From Duganella alba (GTDB lineage Bacteria > Pseudomonadota > Gammaproteobacteria > Burkholderiales > Burkholderiaceae_D): 64,000 nucleotides of DNA. Of the stretch, positions 16,626 through 25,293 are shown in pieces; position 1 is the stretch's first letter, and each line of letters begins with the position of its first letter. Both the position numbers and the translations under genes were made by a program. A model generated the notes under the pieces. The model worked only from the letters and a program-made list of their open reading frames with translations. It made no database searches and had not been told where the DNA came from. The stretch spans positions 1-64,000 of the forward strand of contig NZ_WKJN01000022.1 of NCBI RefSeq assembly GCF_009674495.1. Direction: 5' to 3'.

Positions 16626-17537
16626 ATGGAAATCGATCCTGGCGACCTGCTGTTGTTTGCCCGTATTGTGGAATGCGGCAGCTTCAGCCTGGCGGCGGAA
16701 CGCGTGCAGCTGCCCAAATCGACGGTGTCGCGCCGCATCTCGCTGCTGGAAGGGCAGTTGGGCGAGCGCCTGCTTCAGCGCACCACGCGCAAGCTGGTGT
16801 TGACGGAATTCGGCGCCAGCCTGCTGGAGCACGCGCGCAAGGTGGCGGACGAGACCGAAGCGGCCGGCGCGCTGGTGCAGCACCGGCAGGTGGCGCCGAG
16901 CGGTTTGCTGCGGGTGTCGATGCCGGCCGACTTCGCCAATGTGGCGGTCAGCGCGGTGCTGGCCAAATTCATGGACCGTTATCCGGCCATTTCGCTGGAG
17001 CTGGATCTGTCGCCGCGCCGCGTGGATCTGGTGGCGGAAGGCTTCGACGTCGCCATCCGCATGGGCAACCTGCCGGACGACGCCACGCTGGCGGCGCGGC
17101 GCATCACCTTCAGTTCGCTGGCGCTGTACGCCTCGCCGCTGTACACCAATCTGCGCGGCCTGCCCGAACACCCGGATGACTTGTTCAAGCACGATCTACT
17201 GAGCCTGCCGCCGCGCCTGAATGGGCTGATACGCTGGAATCTGCTGCGCGGCAAAACCTCGTGGGAGCGCGAGCTGCCGGTGCGGCTGCTGGCCAATTCG
17301 CCGGAACTGCTGGTGCGCATGGCCAGCACCGGCATTGGCATCGGCGCGTCGACCGAGGCGATTGCGCGGCCGTATTTGCAGCGTGGGGAGTTGGTGCGGG
17401 TGCTGCCCGAGTGGGCGTTCCCGCAGGTGACGGGCTGGGCGGTGTTCCCCGGGCGGCGGCTGATGCCGGCCAAGACCCGGGTCTTCATCGATATGCTGCA
17501 GGAAGCGTTCGATACCGGCGCGCCGGGCGGCATGTAG
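16626..17537 (+). CDS. LysR-family transcriptional regulator (azoR/pirin neighbour)
   Basis: 303 residues. N-terminal winged helix: [55 protein letters not shown] is given in the gene at residues 7-60, with the recognition helix at [12 protein letters not shown]. Effector domain starts at [25 protein letters not shown] and [16 protein letters not shown] are typical of the CrgA/AaeR-like subgroup. Divergent from azoR and pirin, so probably their regulator. The ATG at 16626 is used; no strong ribosome site is visible. Confidence 0.93.
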   Translation: MEIDPGDLLLFARIVECGSFSLAAERVQLPKSTVSRRISLLEGQLGERLLQRTTRKLVLTEFGASLLEHARKVADETEAAGALVQHRQVAPSGLLRVSMPADFANVAVSAVLAKFMDRYPAISLELDLSPRRVDLVAEGFDVAIRMGNLPDDATLAARRITFSSLALYASPLYTNLRGLPEHPDDLFKHDLLSLPPRLNGLIRWNLLRGKTSWERELPVRLLANSPELLVRMASTGIGIGASTEAIARPYLQRGELVRVLPEWAFPQVTGWAVFPGRRLMPAKTRVFIDMLQEAFDTGAPGGM

Positions 17538-18383
17538 TTACTTCGTCTGCGCCATTTCCTCGCCCAGGCGGACGGGACCGGCTGGCTGCCAGGCGGGATT
17601 GAACTTCAGCACATCCTTCTGGAACAGCATGACCACGGTGGAGCCGAGCAGGAAGCGGCCCAGTTCATCGCCTTTTTTCAGCACGATATTCTGGTCGTCG
17701 TATTTCCACTCGGTGACCTGCGGCAGGCGCGGTGGATTGACCACGCCGTGCCACACGGTCGCCATGCTGCCGACGATGGTGGCGCCGACCAGGGTCATCA
17801 CGAACGGTCCGTGGGCGGTGTCGAACACGCACACCACGCGCTCGTTGCGGGCGAACAGGCCGGGGATGCCGCGCGCGGTGGTCGGATTGACCGAGAACAG
17901 CTCGCCCGGCACATAGATCATGCGGGTCAGCTTGCCGTCGATCGGCATGTGGATGCGGTGGTAGTCGCGCGGACTCAGGTACAGATTGGCGAAGCTGCCG
18001 TGCTGGAACTGCGCGGCCAGTTGCGCGTCGCCGCCGACCAGGGCGGTGGTGCTGAACTTGTGGCCCTTGGCCTGGAAAATCTGGTCGTCTTCGATATCGC
18101 CGAACTGGCTGATGCGGCCGTCGACCGGGCAGATATAGGCGGCGTCGGCCAGCGGACGGGCGTCCGGGCGCAGGGCGCGGGTGAAGAATTCGTTGAAGGT
18201 CTTGTAGTGGGCGATATTCGGATCGAGCGCCTCGTCCATGTTGACGTTATAGCGGCCGACAAACCAGCGGATCAAGCGGGTGGTATAAGCGCCGCCCTTG
18301 GCGCCAGCGACGCGGCCGGCGAAATTGGTCAGCGCTCCCTTGGGGAGCAGGTATTGCGGCAAAACGGCTAAGCGGTCGGACAC
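17538..18383 (-). CDS. psd: Phosphatidylserine decarboxylase proenzyme
   Basis: Converts phosphatidylserine to phosphatidylethanolamine at the inner membrane; the pyruvoyl cofactor forms by self-cleavage at LGST. Visible: LPQYLLPKGALTNFAGRVAG at the N-terminus, FNEFFTRALRPDARP, the His pair in SPRDYHRIHMP, and FLLGSTVVMLF near the C-terminus (Ser about 248). I chose the GTG at 18383 (VSDRLAVLPQ) because homologues in related bacteria begin there as I recall; an in-frame ATG lies 11 codons upstream at 18416. The next gene on this side is divergent. Downstream it abuts the LysR stop with no gap. Confidence 0.92.
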   Translation of the reverse strand: MSDRLAVLPQYLLPKGALTNFAGRVAGAKGGAYTTRLIRWFVGRYNVNMDEALDPNIAHYKTFNEFFTRALRPDARPLADAAYICPVDGRISQFGDIEDDQIFQAKGHKFSTTALVGGDAQLAAQFQHGSFANLYLSPRDYHRIHMPIDGKLTRMIYVPGELFSVNPTTARGIPGLFARNERVVCVFDTAHGPFVMTLVGATIVGSMATVWHGVVNPPRLPQVTEWKYDDQNIVLKKGDELGRFLLGSTVVMLFQKDVLKFNPAWQPAGPVRLGEEMAQTK

Positions 18384-18426
18384 GGTAGCAATCCATACAA
18401 ATTGACGATCGCGCATTATAGCGCCC

Positions 18427-18492
18427 ACTCCGGGGTCAGGTCCCCCATTTCAGCATGAGCTCGTGTAGAAATGGGGGACCTGACCCCGGAGT
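18427..18492. repeat. Perfect palindromic element with 25-base arms
   Basis: The left arm 18427-18451 (ACTCCGGGGTCAGGTCCCCC and ATTTC) is matched exactly by 18468-18492, around a 16-base loop. The arms contain the smaller palindrome GGTCAGGTCCCC/GGGGACCTGACC. It lies between the divergent psd and TonB-receptor genes. Such arms resemble REP/RAYT-type dispersed hairpins of Proteobacteria. No transposase is near. It would fold very strongly in RNA or single-stranded DNA. Confidence 0.75.
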
Positions 18493-18615
18493 TATCGTTT
18501 TCGCGATGAGCGTTTATGAAATTTAGCTAAACACGCGATGTTATTGCTAAATACTGAACATTTTTGTTGGATCAAGGCATAATTTAAGCATCCCAAAACT
18601 CGCTCGATCCGTATC

Positions 18616-20814
18616 ATGCCTACTCGTTTGACGCAGATAGCCGCCGCCGTCTTCGCCCTTTGTTCCGCCGCCGTTGCCCATGCCGACATGGAGCAGCCCA
18701 AACAGGACGAGATGCAGAAGGTGGAAATCAAAGGTTCCGCCGCCAAATACGACGCGCGCCGCGATGACACCGCCAGCAAGACCGTGGTCAGCAGCGAGGA
18801 AATCCAGAAATACGGCGACACTTCGGTCAACGATGTGCTCAAGCGCCTGCCCGGCATCACGATTGGCGGCGCGGCCGGCCGCAGCGGCGGCGAGATCCGC
18901 ATGCGCGGTCTCGGCGCCGGCTACACGCAGATCCTGATCAACGGCGAACGCGCACCAGCCGGCTTCTCGATCGACAGCCTGGCGCCCGACGTGATCGAAC
19001 GCATCGAGGTGCTGCGCGCCGCCAGCGCGGAGTTCAGCACCCAGTCCATCGCCGGCACCATCAACATCGTGCTGAAGAAGGCGCTCAAGCCGGCCCAGCA
19101 CGAACTCAAGCTCACGCAGTCCAGGAGCAGCACCGGCAGCTCACCGGCCGTCAGCCTGCAAATGTCGGACAAGAATGGCGCGACGTCTTATTCGTTTGGC
19201 GGCAACGCCTGGCGTTTCAACTATGACCGCACGACGCCGAGCTGGGAAACCGGCAACGGCGCCGATGGCTTGCCGAACGTCGCGCGCGCCATCACCTGGC
19301 AGGACATCGGCCATGGCGACGGCTTCAACCTGTCGCCGCGCATCAACTGGAACCTGGACGGCGGCGATACGCTGACCTCGCAATCCTTCCTCAACTACAA
19401 CCGCTTCGCCAGCACCACCCACAGCCGCACCGAGACCACCCTCGGCGCCGGCCCCGACTACGACCGCATCGACGGCACCTACAGCAACCACAACGGTTTT
19501 GGCCGCACCGACCTGAACTGGGTGCACAAGCTGGAGGAGGGCGCCAAGCTGGACGTGAAAGCGGCCGTCAGCGACGCCCGCAACAGCTCGGACTCGCTGC
19601 AGGTCGGCGGTAACAATGGCGCGCCGGCGACGCTGGTGCGCACCGTGCATGCGGACAGTTCGGAGCAGGGCTTCAGCACGCAGGGTAAGTATTCGACGCC
19701 GCTCACCTTCGGCACGCCGCCCGCCGGCACGGAAGCCACCGAGCACGCGCTGTCGCTGGGCTGGGACGCCGGCGTCACGCAGCGCGACGACAGCCGCGTC
19801 CAGCGCGATGCCGATCTGCCGGGCAGCTCGCCGATCAACAGCGACGAAGGTTTCAACGCCAAGGTCACGCGGCTGGCGCTGTACGGCCAGGATGAGTGGA
19901 ATATCACGCCGCTGTGGTCGGTCTACACCGGCGTGCGCTGGGAAGGCCTGGACACCCGCGCCGACGGCGGCAGCATCGACCCGGTACAAAACCGTTCCAG
20001 CGTGCTGAGTCCGCTGATGCAGACGCTGATCAAGCTACCCAACAAGAAAGACCAGGTGCGCGTGGCGCTGACCCGCACCTACAAACCGCCCACCACCGCC
20101 GCGCTGATTCCGCGCAAATTCACCTCGACCAACAACAGCCCGACCGAGCCTGACCGTCGCGGCAATCCCAACCTGAAGCCGGAACTGGCGCTGGGCCTGG
20201 ATGCGTCGTTTGAGCATTACTGGGGCGAGGGCGGCCTGCTGAGCGCTAGCGCCTCGGTGCGCCGCATCGAAAACTATACCCACCAGGGCCTGTTCTTCCA
20301 GGACCAGCGCTGGGTCTCGACCGCCATCAACGATGGCCGCGCCGAAACGCGTGGCATTGAGCTGGAAGCCAAGTTTCCGGCCAGCGTGCTGATGGATCAC
20401 GCGCCCAAGCTGGATCTGCGCGCCAGCGTCAGCCGCAACTGGTCGCGCGTGGAAAGCGTGCCGGGGCCGGACAACCGCCTGGACCAGCAGGTGCCGCTCA
20501 GCGCCACGGTCGGCATCGACTACAAGACGCCGGATGGCCAGTTGAGCACCGGCAGCAATTTCAGCTTCCGCAACGGCGGCCTGGCCCGTCTGAGCGGCAC
20601 GCAGGGCGGCTACACCTCGGTGCGGCGCGATCTGGACGTCTACGCGCTGTGGAAGCTGGACCAGCAGAACAATCTGCGCGTCGCCGTCTCGAATCTGCTG
20701 GCGCAGGACTACACCACTGAAAGCCTGTACAGCGACAGCAACGGCACGCTGAACCGCACCACCGTGGCCAACGGCGAAACGCAGTTCCGCGTGACCGTGG
20801 AGACCCGCTTCTGA
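18616..20814 (+). CDS. TonB-dependent outer-membrane receptor
   Basis: 732 residues. Signal peptide at 1-23 (AHA), then a plug domain beginning at about residue 50: ASKTVVSSEEIQKYGDTSVNDVLKRLPGI, with IRMRGLGAGYTQILINGE and the plug end SAEFSTQSIAGTINIVLKKAL. The barrel follows to the terminal VTVETRF with Phe as last residue. No N-terminal secretin/STN domain, so it is a plain receptor and not a FecA-type transducer. Substrate not evident from sequence. A LysR-type gene begins 38 bases downstream on the same strand, an arrangement more often linked to small organic ligands than to siderophores. Confidence 0.93.
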   Translation: MPTRLTQIAAAVFALCSAAVAHADMEQPKQDEMQKVEIKGSAAKYDARRDDTASKTVVSSEEIQKYGDTSVNDVLKRLPGITIGGAAGRSGGEIRMRGLGAGYTQILINGERAPAGFSIDSLAPDVIERIEVLRAASAEFSTQSIAGTINIVLKKALKPAQHELKLTQSRSSTGSSPAVSLQMSDKNGATSYSFGGNAWRFNYDRTTPSWETGNGADGLPNVARAITWQDIGHGDGFNLSPRINWNLDGGDTLTSQSFLNYNRFASTTHSRTETTLGAGPDYDRIDGTYSNHNGFGRTDLNWVHKLEEGAKLDVKAAVSDARNSSDSLQVGGNNGAPATLVRTVHADSSEQGFSTQGKYSTPLTFGTPPAGTEATEHALSLGWDAGVTQRDDSRVQRDADLPGSSPINSDEGFNAKVTRLALYGQDEWNITPLWSVYTGVRWEGLDTRADGGSIDPVQNRSSVLSPLMQTLIKLPNKKDQVRVALTRTYKPPTTAALIPRKFTSTNNSPTEPDRRGNPNLKPELALGLDASFEHYWGEGGLLSASASVRRIENYTHQGLFFQDQRWVSTAINDGRAETRGIELEAKFPASVLMDHAPKLDLRASVSRNWSRVESVPGPDNRLDQQVPLSATVGIDYKTPDGQLSTGSNFSFRNGGLARLSGTQGGYTSVRRDLDVYALWKLDQQNNLRVAVSNLLAQDYTTESLYSDSNGTLNRTTVANGETQFRVTVETRF

Positions 20815-20852
20815 CGGTGGTATGATTTCCCGGTGAATTCTTTCGCCGTGGA

Positions 20853-21773
20853 ATGCCCTTGAAGATACCTAAGAGTACGCTGGAGCAATGGCAAGTCCTG
20901 CAGGCCATCGTCGAGTGCGGTGGTTATGCGCAGGCGGCGGAAGCCTTGCACCGCAGCCAATCCTCGGTCAGCTATATGGTGGCCAAGTTGCAGGAGCAAC
21001 TTGGCGTCGAACTGCTGGAAATCGATGGCCGCCGCGCGCGCCTGACCCGCAACGGCGAAGCGCTGCTCAACAAAGCCCGCGAACTGCTGGGCGACGCCTT
21101 CCAACTGGAACAACTGGCCGGCAGCCTGGCTGAAGGCTGGGAACCGCAAGTCAGCATCGCGGTCGACAGCCTGTTCCCGGTCGAACTGCTGGTGCAGGTG
21201 CTGCGCGATTTCGAACCGTGGGCCAGCCACACCCGCGTCAATCTGGAAGAAACCGTCCTCTCCGGCTCGGAGGACGCGCTGATCGAAAAGCGCGTCGACA
21301 TCGCCATCGTCAGCCGCATTCCGTCCGGCTTTCTCGGTGATGCGCTGATGGATATCGAATTTGTCGCGGTCGCCCATCCCTGCCATCCCCTGCATACCCT
21401 CGGGCGCGAACTGGAACTCGACGACCTTGGCCGCAACCTGCAAATCGTGGTGCGCGATTCCGGCACCTTGAATCCGCGCGACCACGGCTGGTTAAACAGC
21501 AATCAGCGCTGGAGCGTCACCAGTCCGCACACCCGGCTGGAAATGATTTGTAATGGAATCGGTTTTGGCTGGCTGGCCGAACACAAGATTAAAAACCAGC
21601 TGGAACAAGGCTTGCTCAAGCCTTTACCCTTGCGCGTTGGTCAACGGCGTAAATTGTCTTTATCGCTGGTGGTGGCGAATCCTGAATTAGCCGGACCGGG
21701 CACGTGCCGGCTGGCTAATTTAATTCGCAAAGTGGTGGTGGATGGGATACAGTTGCGCCCGTTGTGCGAATGA
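20853..21773 (+). CDS. LysR-family transcriptional regulator
   Basis: 306 residues. Winged helix at residues 9-66 (LEQWQVLQAIVECGGYAQAAEALHRSQSSVSYMVAKLQEQLGV region), linker, then the periplasmic-binding-protein-like effector domain (VSIAVDSLFPVELLVQVLRDFE, VDIAIVSRIPSGFLGD, MICNGIGFGWLAEHKI). Downstream of and probably co-transcribed with the TonB receptor (38-base gap), and upstream of the AT-rich H-NS promoter region. Effector unknown. Confidence 0.93.
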   Translation: MPLKIPKSTLEQWQVLQAIVECGGYAQAAEALHRSQSSVSYMVAKLQEQLGVELLEIDGRRARLTRNGEALLNKARELLGDAFQLEQLAGSLAEGWEPQVSIAVDSLFPVELLVQVLRDFEPWASHTRVNLEETVLSGSEDALIEKRVDIAIVSRIPSGFLGDALMDIEFVAVAHPCHPLHTLGRELELDDLGRNLQIVVRDSGTLNPRDHGWLNSNQRWSVTSPHTRLEMICNGIGFGWLAEHKIKNQLEQGLLKPLPLRVGQRRKLSLSLVVANPELAGPGTCRLANLIRKVVVDGIQLRPLCE

Positions 21774-21952
21774 ACCGGCATTTATATTCCCTAAACAGTT
21801 GTGGAAAATATCCGTTTTTATAGCTATATTGGTATTTGTTAGGATATATGTGGAATATCTCTGCAAACTTATGGTAAATTGCGCCTATCAAATCTCACAC
21901 ATTGTCACTTGTGGTTTTTTTAAATCCAACCCACCGATAAGAAGGAAATAAG
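21774..21952 (+). promoter_or_regulatory. AT-rich leader/promoter region of the H-NS-like gene
   Basis: 179 bases much richer in A and T than the surrounding DNA, with several TATA-like runs (TTTTTATAGCTATATT, GGATATATGTGGAATAT). This is typical of promoters autoregulated by H-NS. The ribosome site AAGAAGGAAATAAG precedes ATG 21953. I cannot single out one -35/-10 pair. A short open frame here has no coding character. Confidence 0.5.
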
Positions 21953-22243
21953 ATGACGACTTACCAGGAATACAAAGCGAAGATCGCTGAACTGGAAAAT
22001 CTGGCTGAAACCGCCCGCAAGGACGAAATTGCGCAGGCAAAAGAGAAAATTGCCACGATCATGCGTGATTATGGCCTGACCATTGCCGATCTGGGCGCTG
22101 TAGCCAAAGTCAAGACGTCGAAACCACGCGCTCCGGTGCCAACCAAGTACCGTGACGACGCGACCGGCCAGACCTGGACCGGCCGTGGCCGCGCGCCAAA
22201 ATGGTTGGAAGGCAAGAACAAAGATGATTATCTGATTAAGTAA
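21953..22243 (+). CDS. H-NS-family nucleoid protein
   Basis: 96 residues, the short betaproteobacterial type (BpH3/MvaT-unrelated, H-NS-like). The N-terminal half is a charged coiled coil for dimerisation ([34 protein letters not shown]). The C-terminal DNA-binding domain carries [23 protein letters not shown], matching the H-NS consensus with the TWTGRGR(A/T)P AT-hook-like loop. Silences AT-rich DNA. Monocistronic, followed by a strong terminator. Expression is likely high given the ribosome site. Confidence 0.94.
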   Translation: MTTYQEYKAKIAELENLAETARKDEIAQAKEKIATIMRDYGLTIADLGAVAKVKTSKPRAPVPTKYRDDATGQTWTGRGRAPKWLEGKNKDDYLIK

Positions 22244-22252
22244 TTCTTCAGC

Positions 22253-22304
22253 AAAAGCTGGTAGCCGGGGTTTATATCGATAAACCCGGTACCAGCTTTT
22301 TTCT
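22253..22304 (+). terminator. Rho-independent terminator of the H-NS-like gene
   Basis: AAAAGCTGGTAGCCGGGGTTTAT pairs with ATAAACCCGGTACCAGCTTTTTT across an ATCG loop, with one bulge near the centre, and ends in a T-run (22297-22302 and beyond). It starts 10 bases after the H-NS stop and ends 17 bases before the amidohydrolase ATG. Confidence 0.85.
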
Positions 22305-22320
22305 TTTTGGGGCGCACTCC

Positions 22321-23610
22321 ATGCAGCGTAGCCGCTTTGCAGTCTTATTCTCCATCTTAATCGGCGTATTCTCGCCGCCGGCGCAGGCGGCCGATACCCT
22401 GTTAAGCCCGGCGCGGGTGTGGACCGGAGAAGGTGCGGCGCACGCGAATTGGTCGGTGCTTATCAGCGGCGGCAAGATCGCCGCAGTCGGCCCCAGCGAT
22501 AAAATGAATATCCCGGCCGGCGCCGAGCGTATCAGCCTGCCGGACGCGACGCTGATCCCCGGGTTAATGGATTTGCACTCGCACGTGCTGCTGCATCCAT
22601 ATAACGAAACCGCGTGGGATGACCAGGTGTTAAAGGAATCGGTGGAATACCGGACCTTGCTGGCCAGCCGCCACGCGGCCGCGACTTTACAAGCCGGCTT
22701 TACCACCTTGCGCGACCTGGGCACGGAAGGCGCGCTGTATGCGGATGTGGCGATTAAAAAAGCGATTAACGACGGCGTGATTCCCGGCCCGCGTTTGTTT
22801 ATCGCCACCCGCGCGATTGTCGCCAGCGGCAGCTATGGACCGTCGCCGCGCAGCTACCGCGACGACGTCGACCTGCCCCAGGGCGCACAGGAAGCCAGCG
22901 GTGTTGACGAAGTCGTCAAGGCGGTGCGCGAGCAGGGCGCGCGCGGGGCGGACTGGATCAAGGTCTACGCCGACTACCGTACCGGCGTCGATGGCAGCTC
23001 GCGCGCCACCTTCACCCAGGCCGAACTGAACGCGCTGGTGCAGACCGCGCACGAATCGGGCCGCAAGGTGGCGGCCCACGCCAGCACCGACGAGGGCATG
23101 CGCCGCGCCACGCTGGCCGGCGTCGATACCATCGAGCACGGCTACGGCGGCAGCGAAGCCACGTTCAAATTGATGGCCGAGCGCCACGTGACCTATTTCC
23201 CGACGCTGACGGCGCCGGAAGCCACCAGCGAATACTTCCAGAAATACCAGCGCAGCAACTGGCAAACCGCGCCAACGCCGGCCATGCAGGCCGCCGCGCG
23301 CGCCTTCCAGCTGGCGCGCAAGCTGGGCGTCACGATCGGCAACGGCAGCGATGTCGGCGTGTTTGCCCACGGCGACAACGCGCGCGAGCTGGAGTGGCTG
23401 GTGCGCCTCGGCATGACGCCGGTGGAAGCCTTGCGCGCCGCCACCATGGTCAACGCGGCGGTGCTGGACCAGTCCGCCACGCTGGGACAGATCCGCGAGG
23501 GCTATCTGGCCGACGTGGTGGCGGTGCAGGGCGATCCGACGCAAGATATCGCCGCACTGCGCAAAGTGCAATTTGTGATGAAAAGCGGAACGATTTTCCG
23601 CCGCCCGTGA
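22321..23610 (+). CDS. Exported amidohydrolase (imidazolonepropionase/Xaa-Pro dipeptidase-like)
   Basis: 429 residues with a signal peptide (residues 1-23, ending AQA). Amidohydrolase-superfamily metal site in order: LMDLHSH (HxH), carbamylation-type Lys in [15 protein letters not shown] (His), TIEHGYGG (His) and GNGSDVG (Asp). The C-terminal small beta domain ([16 protein letters not shown]) completes the fold. Relatives in this subgroup are carboxypeptidase-like (Sgx9260, proline dipeptidases). Substrate cannot be fixed from sequence. Separated from H-NS by a terminator; probably has its own promoter in the short gap or is read through. Confidence 0.9.
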   Translation: MQRSRFAVLFSILIGVFSPPAQAADTLLSPARVWTGEGAAHANWSVLISGGKIAAVGPSDKMNIPAGAERISLPDATLIPGLMDLHSHVLLHPYNETAWDDQVLKESVEYRTLLASRHAAATLQAGFTTLRDLGTEGALYADVAIKKAINDGVIPGPRLFIATRAIVASGSYGPSPRSYRDDVDLPQGAQEASGVDEVVKAVREQGARGADWIKVYADYRTGVDGSSRATFTQAELNALVQTAHESGRKVAAHASTDEGMRRATLAGVDTIEHGYGGSEATFKLMAERHVTYFPTLTAPEATSEYFQKYQRSNWQTAPTPAMQAAARAFQLARKLGVTIGNGSDVGVFAHGDNARELEWLVRLGMTPVEALRAATMVNAAVLDQSATLGQIREGYLADVVAVQGDPTQDIAALRKVQFVMKSGTIFRRP

Positions 23611-23644
23611 ACCGGGGCCAGCCATTTCGTGCGATGATAGCGAA

Positions 23645-24259
23645 ATGCCATCCATCCCCCTTTTTCCGCTGAAAACGATCCTGTTCCCTGACGGGCATCT
23701 GCCGTTGCAGGTGTTTGAAGTGCGTTATCTGGACCTGGTGAAGCGCTGCATCGCCAAGGGGGAAGAGTTCGGCGTGGTCTCGCTGCTGGACGGCAGCGAA
23801 GTGCGCGTGCCGGACCAGCACGAAACGCTGTCCGCCGCCGGCACCATGGCGCGCATCATCGACTGGACCGCGCCGCTGCCGGGCCTGCTGCAAATTTCCT
23901 GCATCGGCACCACGCGCTTCCAGGTCAAGTCCGCCGAACAGCTCAAGCATGGCTTGTGGATGGCCGACGTGGACGAGGTGGCCGAAGACATGGTCGTGCC
24001 GATTCCGAGCGAACAACAGGACGTGGCCAACGCGCTGGGCGCGCTGATCCGATCACTACAGAAAAAACAGATTTCCACCGCCAATATGTCGCTGGCGCCG
24101 CCGTACCGGCTGGACGAAGCCGGCTGGGTCGCCAACCGCTGGTGCGAATTGTTGCGGCTGGATCTGGAGGAAAAGCAGCGCCTGCTGCTGCAGGAAAATC
24201 CCGTGCTGCGCCTGGAACTGGTGCAGGACGTGCTCAGCGAAAACGGCCTGCTGGATTAA
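23645..24259 (+). CDS. LON substrate-binding (N-terminal) domain protein
   Basis: 204 residues consisting only of the Lon N-terminal domain: IPLFPLKTILFPDGHLPLQVFEVRYLDLVKRCI is the signature opening, then the beta barrel (GVVSLLDG, GLLQISCIGTTRFQV) and a helical end (WCELLRLDLEEKQRLL). No ATPase or protease domain. Free-standing copies occur in most betaproteobacteria (YcgR/ybbC-like annotations vary) with unclear role, perhaps substrate recognition. Overlaps the convergent transporter gene by 4 bases. Confidence 0.93.
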   Translation: MPSIPLFPLKTILFPDGHLPLQVFEVRYLDLVKRCIAKGEEFGVVSLLDGSEVRVPDQHETLSAAGTMARIIDWTAPLPGLLQISCIGTTRFQVKSAEQLKHGLWMADVDEVAEDMVVPIPSEQQDVANALGALIRSLQKKQISTANMSLAPPYRLDEAGWVANRWCELLRLDLEEKQRLLLQENPVLRLELVQDVLSENGLLD

Positions 24260-25215
24260 CCGGCATGCGCCTCGCTGGCGTCTTCCAGCGCATGGATACG
24301 CACCGACCACATCACGCCCGCCGCCAGCAGCACCATGGCGGCGATCTCCAGCCCGCGCGGCAGCTGCTGCTTGTAGATGAAGCCGTACAGCAGCGCGAAC
24401 AACGTCTCGAATAAAATCAACTGACCGGACAAGGTCAGCGGGACCTTGCGGCTGGCCACATTCCACAGATGGTTGCCGATGGCCGACGCGCCCAGTGCGA
24501 TCACGCCGTTGACGATCCAGAACAGCCCCCAGTCGCGTCCGCTGGCGGCGCCGGCCGCGCCGGTCACTTCGCCATGGAACAGCGCGAAGGCCACCAGCGT
24601 GATCACCAGCGCAATGAGGCCGCTGGAAACGCCGTACAGGGCCGACCACTCGCCGCTGCTGAAATGCGGATTGCGCTTCAGGTAGCGCGCATTATCCACC
24701 GAGTACCAGGTCCAGCAGGCCAGCGCGCCGGCCGCGCACGCCACGCCCAGCAGCTTGCTGGCCAGCGGCAGGCCATTGCCGGCGTCATGGGTGAAGACAT
24801 CGACATTGATGCAGGCGATGCCGGCCGCGACCAGCAGCAAGGGCAGCAGCAACTGCCGCAGCGGCACCGAGCCGTGGTCCTTGTGGCCGATCAGCGTGAC
24901 CGAAATCGGCAGCACGCCGATGATCAGCGAGGTGGCCGCCACGCCGGCGAATTTCACGCCCAGCGCCAGCAGCATGTAGTAGACGATGTTGCCGGCCAGC
25001 GCATGCTTGACCATGGCGACGAGGTCGGCGCGATCCAGCCGCCGCAGCAGCGCCGGCAGCCGCGAGGACATCATGACGGCGGCGATCAGGCCATAGCAGA
25101 GATAGCGGCCGCATGCCATTTCCAGCGGCGTGAAGGCGTTCAGGAACACCGGCGCCACGAACACCATGCCCCACAGGGCTCCGGCCAATAAACCGCACAA
25201 CACGCCACGCCACAT
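24256..25215 (-). CDS. EamA/DMT-family transporter
   Basis: 319 residues from ATG 25215 (MWRGVLCGLLAGALWGMVFVAP). About ten hydrophobic segments in two EamA repeats; examples are MVKHALAGNIVYYMLLALGV, LLLPLLLVAAGIACINVDVF, LLGVACAAGALACWTWYSV and LILFETLFALLYGFIY. The open frame extends to 25932 but that portion is antisense to the erythromycin-esterase-like gene and not real. Drug/metabolite exporter of the inner membrane; substrate unknown. Divergent from the 25294 gene. Confidence 0.9.
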   Translation of the reverse strand: MWRGVLCGLLAGALWGMVFVAPVFLNAFTPLEMACGRYLCYGLIAAVMMSSRLPALLRRLDRADLVAMVKHALAGNIVYYMLLALGVKFAGVAATSLIIGVLPISVTLIGHKDHGSVPLRQLLLPLLLVAAGIACINVDVFTHDAGNGLPLASKLLGVACAAGALACWTWYSVDNARYLKRNPHFSSGEWSALYGVSSGLIALVITLVAFALFHGEVTGAAGAASGRDWGLFWIVNGVIALGASAIGNHLWNVASRKVPLTLSGQLILFETLFALLYGFIYKQQLPRGLEIAAMVLLAAGVMWSVRIHALEDASEAHAG

Positions 25216-25293
25216 CGCACACTCTTTCCAAAGCACAAGTTTCAAAATAACCATAGAGTGTCGCATATCTGCGTACATTTTGGAGGATTTATC

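Noticed and set aside
18421-18500. Rho-independent terminator
   Set aside because: The palindrome lies between divergent 5-prime ends, not after a gene, and has no T-run.
21742-21951. A 69-codon membrane peptide upstream of the H-NS-like gene
   Set aside because: AT-rich promoter region with no ribosome site and no coding bias.
23645-24259. A Lon protease fragment or frameshifted lon
   Set aside because: It is a complete free-standing N-terminal-domain family with its own stop, not a broken lon.
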